Shown: piece after piece, positions 1-6,013 of the stretch
How positions within the stretch are numbered: the first letter of the stretch is position 1
How the letters are laid out: every line of letters begins with the position of its first letter
From: Desulfonatronospira sp.
GTDB lineage: Bacteria > Desulfobacterota > Desulfovibrionia > Desulfovibrionales > Desulfonatronovibrionaceae
Direction of reading: 5' to 3'
Assembly (NCBI GenBank): GCA_003563255.1
Contig: PWSL01000112.1
Location: 1 to 7,459 of the forward strand
DNA: 7,459 nt
Position numbers and translations under genes: made by a program
Notes under the pieces: generated by a model
Databases searched by the model: none
What the model was told of the DNA's origin: nothing
Seen by the model: the letters and a program-made list of their open reading frames with translations, nothing else

Positions 1-16
1 AAAAGAGTTTTTAGCC

Positions 17-42
17 CACAGATCACACAGATTGACACAGAT
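17..42. repeat. Three short CACAGAT repeats
   Basis: CACAGAT occurs at 17-23, 26-32 and 36-42, with 2- and 3-base spacers, preceded by TTAGCC. Tandem blocks of this style (CACAGATnn repeated) are seen between genes in many environmental bacterial genomes; that is recalled knowledge, and their function is not known to me. The block is cut close to the left edge of the window, so it may extend further. Confidence 0.6.
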
Positions 43-65
43 AAAAGAGATTGAAGAAGCATGTT

Positions 66-99
66 TTTTCCTTGCGGGAATAAGAACCCGCAAGGAAAA
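66..99. repeat. Perfect 13-bp inverted repeat (hairpin)
   Basis: Bases 66-78 (TTTTCCTTGCGGG) and 87-99 (CCCGCAAGGAAAA) are exact reverse complements around the 8-base loop AATAAGAA. The stem carries T on its 5' side and A on its 3' side, the reverse of a factor-independent terminator, and no T tract follows it on either strand. It could be a transcript-stability hairpin, a member of an interspersed palindrome family or a weak bidirectional terminator for a gene left of the window. Confidence 0.7.
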
Positions 100-106
100 G
101 GCATCA

Positions 107-120
107 GCCGCTTGCGCGGC
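107..120. repeat. Short GC hairpin beside the 13-bp inverted repeat
   Basis: GCCGC (107-111) and GCGGC (116-120) pair around TTGC. It lies seven bases after the larger hairpin, and the two together could form a two-stem structure. There is no T tract after it. Confidence 0.45.
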
Positions 121-199
121 GAGGGGAGCACCTGAGCTTAGTGTCCAAAAATGAAACAGTCCCAGTGCCAAGTGCTGAACCCCCGTCATGGCTCAAATT

Positions 200-219
200 T
201 TTCTTGTTTTTTATGACAG
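200..219. repeat. Dispersed 20-nt motif, copy 1 (upstream of gspD)
   Basis: TTTCTTGTTTTTTATGACAG here matches 5919-5938 at 19 of 20 positions (A/G at position 14 of the motif). Similarity continues to the left (TCAA before both) if a two-base gap is allowed. Both copies lie in the spacer before a secretion-cluster gene. An imperfect inverted partner, GTGTCC followed by AAAAATGAAACAG, is present at 141-159. It could be a repeat-family remnant or a shared regulatory site. Confidence 0.55.
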
Positions 220-238
220 GGTCTCAGGAGTAAGTCAC

Positions 239-273
239 TAATAACTGATAACTAATAACTAATAACTGATAAC
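239..273. repeat. Five tandem 7-mers, TRATAAC
   Basis: The units are TAATAAC, TGATAAC, TAATAAC, TAATAAC and TGATAAC, exactly end to end. Because the period is seven and every unit has stop codons, all three forward frames are closed here. The array ends 56 bases before the gspD start. Such heptamer arrays resemble the short tandemly repeated repetitive sequences described between genes in cyanobacteria and other bacteria; the resemblance is by style only. Confidence 0.8.
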
Positions 274-319
274 TATTACCTCTCAAGTAAGCAAAGAGTC
301 AACAATAACTTTATTCTGC

Positions 320-324
320 AGGTG
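320..324 (+). promoter_or_regulatory. Ribosome binding site for gspD (decides the TTG start)
   Basis: AGGTG lies five bases before TTG at 330. No ATG or GTG occurs in this frame close upstream, and the next in-frame ATG (residue 26) would remove most of the signal peptide. The site therefore supports initiation at TTG. Confidence 0.55.
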
Positions 325-329
325 TACTT

Positions 330-2312
330 TTGACTGTCAACAAAATAAATAAAGGCTTTTTAATCCCGCTTTTTTTCCTGACCCTGGCCATTACATCGCT
401 TTTCATGTTCAGGCCGCTGACAGCACAATCAGCAGAAGATGAGCCCCTACAGGTGACAGCAGACCTGGACGGCGTTTCTCTGGAAGATTTTATCTCGTTT
501 GTCAGCCGTTTTACCGGCAAAAATATTGTCTTTCGAGAAGACCGCATTCCGGATGCCGTAGTGAGCATGCAGGCTCAGCAACCCATGAGTGAACCTGAAC
601 TAATGGCTGTGTTTGAAAGCATCCTGGCCGGCAACAACCTGGAGCTGGTTTCCAGGGGGGATGTTCTTTATATTCTGCATACTCCTCTGGTCAAAACCAT
701 GAGCGATCCCTTTGTCTATCCTGTGGGTGAAGGCCGGGACCAGGAGCTGATGACCACTGTAATCCAGCTGGGCCCCAGGGCTCCTGTCAGGCAGGCCGCA
801 GAACTGTTAAAACCATTTCTGTCCAGGTACGGCATGGTGCAGGAAGTAGCCCCTGCCAGAGCGGTTCTAATCCGGGATACCAGGGAGCGTATTCTGAAGC
901 TTGCCCGGCTCGTGGACACCCTTTACAAGCTTGGGCCTGAATGGGAAACTGAGCTTTTGCCGCTGCAGCAGGCGGAACCTCAAAAGGCAGCACAAAAAAT
1001 TGCCGAACTCTACCAGGGTCTCATTGAAAGGGGGCAGTTGGGGGATGCCCCGGTGGTTTTGCCGGTCGAATGGTCCAACTCCATCATGGTAGCTGGCGCC
1101 CCGGATCAGCTGGAGACCGTGGGCGGCCTGGTAAAAAGCCTGGATGATATTACTGTTGAGGGTACGGGTCTGAAAATATACCCCTTAAAAAACGCCAGAG
1201 CAAAAGAGGCTTCTGATGTTTTGCGCAATCTCTTGTCTTCTGACGGGAGACTGCACAGGAGCATTGAGGATGCCTCGGCCCTGGTTGTATCTGCTGATGA
1301 AAACACCAATTCCCTGCTTGTCTTAGCCGATTCCAGAACTCTTACCCAGGTGGATGAAGTTATAGATCATCTGGATCGTCCCCTGGCACAGGTATTTGTA
1401 GAGGCCTTGATTGTTGAGACGACGCTGGAACACAGCCAGGAATTTGGCATAGAATGGCTGGCCGGGGGAGGTGGAAGTGATGGTGTGGTTACCGGGGGGT
1501 TCGTTGCCCCGGATTCCAGGCTGGGGCCTTTACTAAGCGATCCTGCCCCTCCTGTTGCTGATCAGGGGTTTTCCATAGGAGCCCTGGGCAATACAGTGAC
1601 CTATGCCGGAAAGAAATTTTCCACACTGGGGGCCTTGATAAATTTTTTAAAGAGCGCCACGGATTTCAATATTTTGTCCACTCCTCAAATTATGACCATG
1701 GATAATTCGGAGGCGGAAATATTTGTAGGAGAAAACAGGCCTTACCTGGTAAGTGAAAGGGTGGATCCACAGAACAACGTCATAAGATCTTATGATTACC
1801 GCGATGTAGGCATCAGGCTGCTGGTTACTCCCACCATCAACATGGAGACCAAAATGATCCGGCTGGCGGTGGAGCAGGAGGTCAAGAATATCATTGACCA
1901 GCTTGACGCCCGGGCTCCCACCACCATGAGCCGGGATACCAGGACCAACGTCCAGTTGCCCAGCGGTTCCACCATGGTCATCTCGGGTCTTATGGAAAAC
2001 TCTTATACCCACTCCCGCCAGGCAGTGCCGGGTTTATCCCAGATACCCGCCATGGGCTGGATGTTCAGGCGTGAATCTATTTCTGCCCCCAAAACCACTC
2101 TTATGGTTTTTTTAAGCGCCAGGATCATTGAAACCCTGGAGCAGGCTGACGAGATCACTGAAGATCGTATGGGAAGAGTGCAAGAGTCCCGGCGCCGCAA
2201 CGAGCAGATCCTGGAGCAGGAGTTCTGGGGACGTTCCCAGCGTCAGGAAGATTATTTCAGAATGGAAATGCCCTCGATAAACACCGGCTCCGGATATGAA
2301 TTCCAAGAATGA
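330..2312 (+). CDS. gspD: Type II secretion system secretin GspD
   Basis: Forms the multimeric outer-membrane channel through which folded periplasmic proteins leave the cell. The 660-residue product begins at TTG with a signal peptide: Lys5 and Lys8, a hydrophobic stretch at about 10-27, and probable cleavage near residues 32-35 (TAQSA). Periplasmic domains can be followed in order: N0 about 39-115, N1 about 127-195, N2 about 202-273 and N3 about 281-350. The secretin core starts near AQVFVEALIVE (353 onward) and ends with the signature VPGLSQIPAMGWMFR (566-580) and LMVFLSARII. Four N domains identify a T2SS secretin rather than a type IV pilus PilQ, which carries AMIN domains. The last ~55 residues are charged and rich in Gln, Arg and Glu; in the GspD family this region can bind a pilotin lipoprotein. 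The stop codon lies inside gspE (17-base overlap). No gspC precedes it. Confidence 0.95.
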   Translation: MTVNKINKGFLIPLFFLTLAITSLFMFRPLTAQSAEDEPLQVTADLDGVSLEDFISFVSRFTGKNIVFREDRIPDAVVSMQAQQPMSEPELMAVFESILAGNNLELVSRGDVLYILHTPLVKTMSDPFVYPVGEGRDQELMTTVIQLGPRAPVRQAAELLKPFLSRYGMVQEVAPARAVLIRDTRERILKLARLVDTLYKLGPEWETELLPLQQAEPQKAAQKIAELYQGLIERGQLGDAPVVLPVEWSNSIMVAGAPDQLETVGGLVKSLDDITVEGTGLKIYPLKNARAKEASDVLRNLLSSDGRLHRSIEDASALVVSADENTNSLLVLADSRTLTQVDEVIDHLDRPLAQVFVEALIVETTLEHSQEFGIEWLAGGGGSDGVVTGGFVAPDSRLGPLLSDPAPPVADQGFSIGALGNTVTYAGKKFSTLGALINFLKSATDFNILSTPQIMTMDNSEAEIFVGENRPYLVSERVDPQNNVIRSYDYRDVGIRLLVTPTINMETKMIRLAVEQEVKNIIDQLDARAPTTMSRDTRTNVQLPSGSTMVISGLMENSYTHSRQAVPGLSQIPAMGWMFRRESISAPKTTLMVFLSARIIETLEQADEITEDRMGRVQESRRRNEQILEQEFWGRSQRQEDYFRMEMPSINTGSGYEFQE

Positions 2313-3789
2313 GTTTGACCTTTCGGCTCTTCCAGGAGATATTGTAACCTCCTACCTGCAGTTTCCCCAGCGCAATCAGTTTCTACCGGTCAGCCTCGAC
2401 GAAGATCGTCTCATGGTTCTGGTCACTTCTGTTCAGGGACGCTGCCTGGCTGATCATCTGGCCTGGAAACTGGGCAAACTGATAAGTACCAGGCTTGTGA
2501 ACCAGGATTTGTTTTATTCCCTTCTGGAGCAGGCTCTGTCTTTGTGGGAGGAAGAGCATGATTCCGGGGACAGCGTGGAACAGGAGGCTGACAGCGAGGA
2601 TTTCGGACGGGATCTGCTGGGCTGGTCCCATGAAGACGCTCCCATTGTACGACTGGTAAATAAGGCCCTGCACCAGGCGGTCAGCCAGGGTGCCAGTGAT
2701 ATCCATTTCGAGTTGCAGGGAAAGCAGTTTGTCATACGTTATCGTCTGGACGGCAAGCTAAGTACGGTCCGCAGCCTGGACCCGGCGGTTCAGCCCACTG
2801 TGCTGGCCAGGATAAAAGTCATGGGCAGCATGGATGTTGCAGAATGCAGGGCCCCCCAGGATGGTCGTTTTCAGGTCCGGGTGGGCAACAAGGACATCGA
2901 CCTGCGTGTATCCACCATGCCCACTTTGCGAGGAGAAAAGGCTGTCCTGCGCATCCTGGACCGTTCCAAGAACATCCTGTCTCTGCCGGAACTGGGGCTT
3001 GAAGGTGAGGACATAGACCTCTTGCGGCAGATTATGTTCTCTCCCTACGGAATTATTTTGGTCACAGGACCTACAGGAAGTGGTAAAACCACCAGCTTGT
3101 ATGCTGCACTTGCGGAACTGCCTCGTGATTCCTTGAATATTATGACCGTTGAAGACCCCGTGGAATACCATCTGCCGGGTGTGAACCAGGTCCAGGTCAA
3201 CCGGGCTGCGGGAGTTACTTTTGCCGGAGCGGTGCGGGGGTTTTTGCGCCAGGACCCTGATATCATCCTGGTGGGAGAAATTCGTGACATGGAAACAGCC
3301 TCCACTGCAGTGCAGGCGTCTTTGACGGGGCACCTGGTGCTGGCGACCCTGCATACCAATGATGCACCTACTGCCATCACAAGGCTGCTGGAAATGGGCA
3401 TAGAGCCCTTTTTGCTGGCCTCTTCCATGATCCTGGTGGTGGGTCAACGCCTGGTCCGGAAAAACTGCCCGGTGTGCTCCAGGCAGGTCCCTGTCAGCGG
3501 GGACTGCCTGTCCATGCTCCAAAACCATCACGCCCGGTTCTCAAGTCAATACCGGGGACAGGGGTGTGAGGCCTGTCTGCATAGCGGCTATAAAGGCAGG
3601 CAGGGCATTTATGAACTTATGCCTGTAAATGAAGAGTTGCGCAGCTTGATGATTCAAAAGCCGTCAGCAGAAGAGTTGCGCAGCTTCATGCGCTCTAAGA
3701 AAAACAGGAGCATGTTTGAACATGGCCTGAGCCTGGTTCAGAAAGGTTCCACTTCTCTGGAAGAGGTGCTCAGGGTGACCAGGTTTTGA
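2296..3789 (+). CDS. gspE: Type II secretion system ATPase GspE
   Basis: Cytoplasmic hexameric ATPase that drives pseudopilus assembly by acting on the GspF platform. In the 497-residue product the N-terminal GspE domain is about 10-83, followed by a strongly acidic linker (85-106, eleven Asp/Glu). The ATPase core includes ASDIHFE (133-139), Walker A GPTGSGKTT (258-266, Lys264), the Walker B region DIILVGEIRD (322-331, Glu328) and the His box TLHTNDA (His353). A zinc-binding C-terminal module is intact: CPVC (391-394) and CEAC (424-427). This tetracysteine separates GspE/PilB from the retraction ATPase PilT. The start overlaps the end of gspD by 17 bases and has only a weak ribosome binding site (CGGA directly before ATG), so translation is probably coupled to gspD. 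Length is at the short end for GspE, consistent with a single N-terminal domain. Confidence 0.96.
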   Translation: MNSKNEFDLSALPGDIVTSYLQFPQRNQFLPVSLDEDRLMVLVTSVQGRCLADHLAWKLGKLISTRLVNQDLFYSLLEQALSLWEEEHDSGDSVEQEADSEDFGRDLLGWSHEDAPIVRLVNKALHQAVSQGASDIHFELQGKQFVIRYRLDGKLSTVRSLDPAVQPTVLARIKVMGSMDVAECRAPQDGRFQVRVGNKDIDLRVSTMPTLRGEKAVLRILDRSKNILSLPELGLEGEDIDLLRQIMFSPYGIILVTGPTGSGKTTSLYAALAELPRDSLNIMTVEDPVEYHLPGVNQVQVNRAAGVTFAGAVRGFLRQDPDIILVGEIRDMETASTAVQASLTGHLVLATLHTNDAPTAITRLLEMGIEPFLLASSMILVVGQRLVRKNCPVCSRQVPVSGDCLSMLQNHHARFSSQYRGQGCEACLHSGYKGRQGIYELMPVNEELRSLMIQKPSAEELRSFMRSKKNRSMFEHGLSLVQKGSTSLEEVLRVTRF

Positions 3790-3793
3790 TCCT

Positions 3794-3840
3794 GCACTAA
3801 TACAAAGATTACCACTTTAAAAAAAGTGTCGCTGTAGTGC
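3794..3840. repeat. Nested inverted repeats in the gspE-gspF gap
   Basis: The outer arms GCACTA (3794-3799) and TAGTGC (3835-3840) enclose an inner hairpin CACTTT (3813-3818) / AAAGTG (3823-3828) with an AAAA loop. No T tract follows, so it does not look like a terminator. It fills about half of the 93-base gap between two genes whose products act together, and may be a transcript-stability structure or a small repeat insertion. Confidence 0.5.
3823..3839. repeat. Dispersed 17-nt motif, copy 1 (before gspF)
   Basis: AAAGTGTCGCTGTAGTG matches 5973-5989 at 16 of 17 positions (T/A at position 11). Both copies are in gaps of this operon. The match is long for chance in a window of this size, which suggests a repeat family. 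Confidence 0.5.
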
Positions 3841-3882
3841 TATAAGGTTCGAACATTTCCGCCGGTTAAATTTTTAAACGAA

Positions 3883-5085
3883 ATGCCCAGCTATTACTAC
3901 CAGGCCCTGGACGAAGAGGGCGGAAAGAAAAAGGGCTACCTGGATTCAGACAGCCAGGCCAGGGCCTACAGCCAACTCCAGGAGCAGGGCTTGACTCCGG
4001 TAAGACTGACCCGGGTCAGAAGCGATATGCACCCGGGGAGGTCCTGGTTTGTCTTTACCCTGCCGTGGGGTAAAAGAATCAGGATCGAAGAGGCCTTTTA
4101 CTACCTGGGCCTGATGCTCAAAAGCGGGGGTTCTCTGGTCCAGAGCCTGGACTTTTTAGGGCGGATGGCCAAGGGCAAAAATTCCAGGGTCTGGATGGGC
4201 ATCAGGGATTCTGTAGAATCCGGTGTTTCTTTTTCCAGGTCCCTGGAAAATTATCCTGCAATTTTCCCGGGAGTCTATATCGGAATGATCCAGGTAGCTG
4301 AAAAAACAGGGCACCTGGCAGAAATTCTGGAGCGTATCGCGGGATACGAGGATCAGCGTCGGGAAGTTCAGGGCAGGTTGCTGACCGCCCTGGCCTACCC
4401 CATGGTGGTGCTTTTGATAGCGACCGGTGCTGTATATTTTCTGCTGACCAGGGTCCTGCCAAGGGTTGCCGGCATATTTGAAGCCTCGGGCCAGGATCTG
4501 CCCCTGCACACCAGGGTCTTAATGGGAGCAGGGCAGTGGATGGAAAGCTATGGCGTTTTGCTGGTCATGCTGGCGGTATTGGTTGCTGCCGGGGGGTGGA
4601 GCCTTTATAAGAAGGTGCATACAATCAGGTACCGGGTTGATGCCGGGCTGTGGAGGCTTCCACTATTCCGGGATCTGATTCTGGCCAGGTTTTCAGGCCT
4701 GCTGTCCTTTCAGTTGAGAGCCGGAATATCTCTTGTGCAGGCCATACAGGGTTCGGTGCGGGGCATAGGTTCAGAATTTTTCCGGGAACGTATGGAAATG
4801 GCGGCTGCTCAAGTAGCCACTGGAAGGTCTCTGGAACAGGTCCTGGCCGGTCAGAGAATATTCCCGGAAATGTATCTGACGGCCCTGGGGGCAGGGGCAA
4901 AAACAGGACAACTGGCTGGTTTTCTGGAACGTTTGAGCAATATCCTGGAACGGGAGGTAGACAATACACTGAGAAGGATGGTGGGGCTGGTTGAACCTGC
5001 GCTGATTCTGCTGCTGGGGTTGGTGGTCGGCTTTTTCGTGCTGGCAGTTATGGGTCCGATTTTCGACATTACCGCACAGATATGA
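3883..5085 (+). CDS. gspF: Type II secretion system inner-membrane platform protein GspF
   Basis: Polytopic inner-membrane protein on which the GspE ATPase acts to add pseudopilins. The 400-residue product opens with MPSYYYQALDEEG, the standard GspF N-terminus, which fixes the start at 3883 although no Shine-Dalgarno sequence is visible (TTTTTAAACGAA precedes ATG). Two copies of the T2SF domain are present, about 68-191 and 268-391, each with a Gly-rich loop motif (VAEKTGHL 138-145; GAKTGQL 338-344) and a leading helix (SGGSLVQSL 81-89; RAGISLVQAI 279-288). Three membrane segments are predicted at about 171-189, 223-241 and 372-390, as in the family. Its stop overlaps the start of the next gene by four bases. 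Length is normal. Confidence 0.95.
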   Translation: MPSYYYQALDEEGGKKKGYLDSDSQARAYSQLQEQGLTPVRLTRVRSDMHPGRSWFVFTLPWGKRIRIEEAFYYLGLMLKSGGSLVQSLDFLGRMAKGKNSRVWMGIRDSVESGVSFSRSLENYPAIFPGVYIGMIQVAEKTGHLAEILERIAGYEDQRREVQGRLLTALAYPMVVLLIATGAVYFLLTRVLPRVAGIFEASGQDLPLHTRVLMGAGQWMESYGVLLVMLAVLVAAGGWSLYKKVHTIRYRVDAGLWRLPLFRDLILARFSGLLSFQLRAGISLVQAIQGSVRGIGSEFFRERMEMAAAQVATGRSLEQVLAGQRIFPEMYLTALGAGAKTGQLAGFLERLSNILEREVDNTLRRMVGLVEPALILLLGLVVGFFVLAVMGPIFDITAQI

Positions 5086-5798
5086 GGCAGCGTTTTATAA
5101 TACCGGACATGGTCAGGGGGGCAGCCGTCCTGCTCATGGTGGGCTTTCATTTCTGCTACAATCTGCAGTATTTTCAGGTGGCCGACATCGATATCACTCA
5201 GGACCGGTTCTGGACCGGCCTGCGCAGCATAATCGTCGGCACATTCATATTTATCGCCGGGATGAGCCTGCACCTGTCATGCCTCAAGCGCTCCTCCTGG
5301 CTGGAGCACCTGTACAGGCAGAAGCTTCTGGCGGCTTGTGCCCTGGTTGTCAGCCTGGCTACATACCCGATTTTTCCAGAGTCCTGGATCTATTTCGGGG
5401 TGCTGCATTTTATCCTGACAGCCAGGCTCCTGGGGTATGCCTTTTGCGGTTTTCTGGGGCTGAACCTCGTCATGGGGTGCCTGGCAATCTGGGCCGGGAC
5501 CGCCCTGCAAAGCCCGTTGTTTGATCCCAAATGGATCAATTGGATAGGCTTCAGCGCCGACAAACCATTTACTGAGGACTATGTTCCCATTTTTCCATGG
5601 ATCGGTGTTTTTTTTCTGGGCATGGCTGCAGGAAAGCTTTTTGAGCAAGCAGCCCGGTTAAACCCGATAATACAATCAAAAAACGGCGGGCCGGTCGCCC
5701 GGGTGCTTGCCGGTATCGGCCGTAACAGCCTGGCGATCTATATGCTGCATCAACCTGTACTTATGGGGACGATGTATCTGGTTTTGATAATATTTTAA
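5082..5798 (+). CDS. Membrane acyltransferase-like protein, heparan-alpha-glucosaminide N-acetyltransferase (DUF1624) type
   Basis: Product of 238 residues with several hydrophobic segments (about 12-30, 48-66, 82-98, 103-121, 124-142, 167-187 and 215-238). Recognisable family features are D9 with RGAAVLLMVGFHF (12-24), the FIFIAGMSL segment (55-63), FGVLHFI (105-111), DYVPIFPWIGVFFLGM (166-181) and GRNSLAIYMLHQP (213-225). These fit the DUF1624/HGSNAT-type catalytic domain, whose eukaryotic member transfers acetyl groups across a membrane to a glucosamine end; bacterial members are mostly uncharacterised. The ATG overlaps the gspF stop as ATGA, so translation is probably coupled to gspF. It is not a standard T2SS component. 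A role in acylating sugars of the envelope or of exported material is inference; the family call is firmer than the function. Confidence 0.78.
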   Translation: MRQRFIIPDMVRGAAVLLMVGFHFCYNLQYFQVADIDITQDRFWTGLRSIIVGTFIFIAGMSLHLSCLKRSSWLEHLYRQKLLAACALVVSLATYPIFPESWIYFGVLHFILTARLLGYAFCGFLGLNLVMGCLAIWAGTALQSPLFDPKWINWIGFSADKPFTEDYVPIFPWIGVFFLGMAAGKLFEQAARLNPIIQSKNGGPVARVLAGIGRNSLAIYMLHQPVLMGTMYLVLIIF

Positions 5799-5803
5799 CC
5801 AAA

Positions 5804-5818
5804 GCGGGCTACGCCCGC
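5804..5818. repeat. GC hairpin just after the acyltransferase gene
   Basis: GCGGGC (5804-5809) and GCCCGC (5813-5818) pair around TAC, five bases after the stop codon. The position suits a terminator or a 3'-end protecting hairpin, but AACCCGG follows instead of a T tract, so intrinsic termination is doubtful. Confidence 0.45.
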
Positions 5819-5830
5819 AACCCGGTTATC

Positions 5831-5905
5831 TGTTAATTGTTAATAGGGTAAAGCAGTTAATTTAGGCTTTTGTTCTTCAACAATTAACAATTAACAATTA
5901 ACAAT
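5831..5905. repeat. Heptamer array CAATTAA with inverted partner
   Basis: CAATTAA is repeated three times plus a partial CAAT at 5881-5905. Upstream, 5831-5844 (TGTTAATTGTTAAT) is the exact reverse complement of 5883-5896 and also of 5890-5903, so a 14-bp stem can form in two registers around a loop of roughly 40 bases. TAA occurs in the units on both strands, which closes all six reading frames. It resembles the 7-mer array at 239-273 in unit length but not in unit sequence. Confidence 0.75.
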
Positions 5906-5918
5906 GAACTGATATCAA

Positions 5919-5938
5919 TTTCTTGTTTTTTGTGACAG
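5919..5938. repeat. Dispersed 20-nt motif, copy 2 (upstream of the lipoprotein gene)
   Basis: TTTCTTGTTTTTTGTGACAG, 19 of 20 identical to 200-219. It is followed by GGCCGGTACCTGCCCCC, which has no counterpart after copy 1. See the copy upstream of gspD. Confidence 0.55.
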
Positions 5939-5972
5939 TGGCCGGTACCTGCCCCCTGAATGGTTACGATTC

Positions 5973-5989
5973 AAAGTGTCGCAGTAGTG
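5973..5989. repeat. Dispersed 17-nt motif, copy 2 (upstream of the lipoprotein gene)
   Basis: AAAGTGTCGCAGTAGTG, 16 of 17 identical to 3823-3839 in the gspE-gspF gap. It would fall inside the coding region if the lipoprotein gene started at its most upstream ATG (5960), which argues for a later start. Confidence 0.5.
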
Positions 5990-6013
5990 TCAACCCTTAA
6001 CATTCAACCCTGG

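Noticed and set aside
66..99. Factor-independent terminator
   Set aside because: Strong stem, but no T tract follows on either strand; the T and A runs are on the wrong sides.
200..245. Sigma-70 promoter for gspD (ATGACA at 213-218 with ACTAAT at 237-242)
   Set aside because: One mismatch in the -35, but the -10 matches only four of six and the second copy of the motif at 5919-5938 has no -10 at all; too weak to annotate.
239..273. CRISPR array
   Set aside because: Units are seven bases long with no spacers; this is a simple tandem array.
1647..2012. Minus-strand open frame (121 codons) inside gspD
   Set aside because: Opposite the conserved secretin core, with no recognisable domain and no ribosome binding site.
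330..2312. PilQ secretin of a type IV pilus rather than GspD
   Set aside because: N0-N1-N2-N3 arrangement, no AMIN domain, and neighbours gspE with tetracysteine, gspF and gspG-type pseudopilin fit a T2SS.
2758..3531. Long open frame on the minus strand (257 codons) inside gspE
   Set aside because: It lies wholly opposite a clear GspE ATPase with intact motifs; its translation is rich in His, Gln and Arg and shows no domain, so it is a shadow frame.
4650..4994. Overlapping + strand open frame (114 codons) inside gspF
   Set aside because: Gly/Pro/Ser-rich low-quality translation in an alternative frame of the conserved second T2SF domain.
5941..5962. Remnant of a REP element linked to a Y1 transposase (GGTACCTGCCCCC)
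   Set aside because: The sequence recalls such repeats, but no transposase gene, no paired palindrome and only one copy are present in the window.
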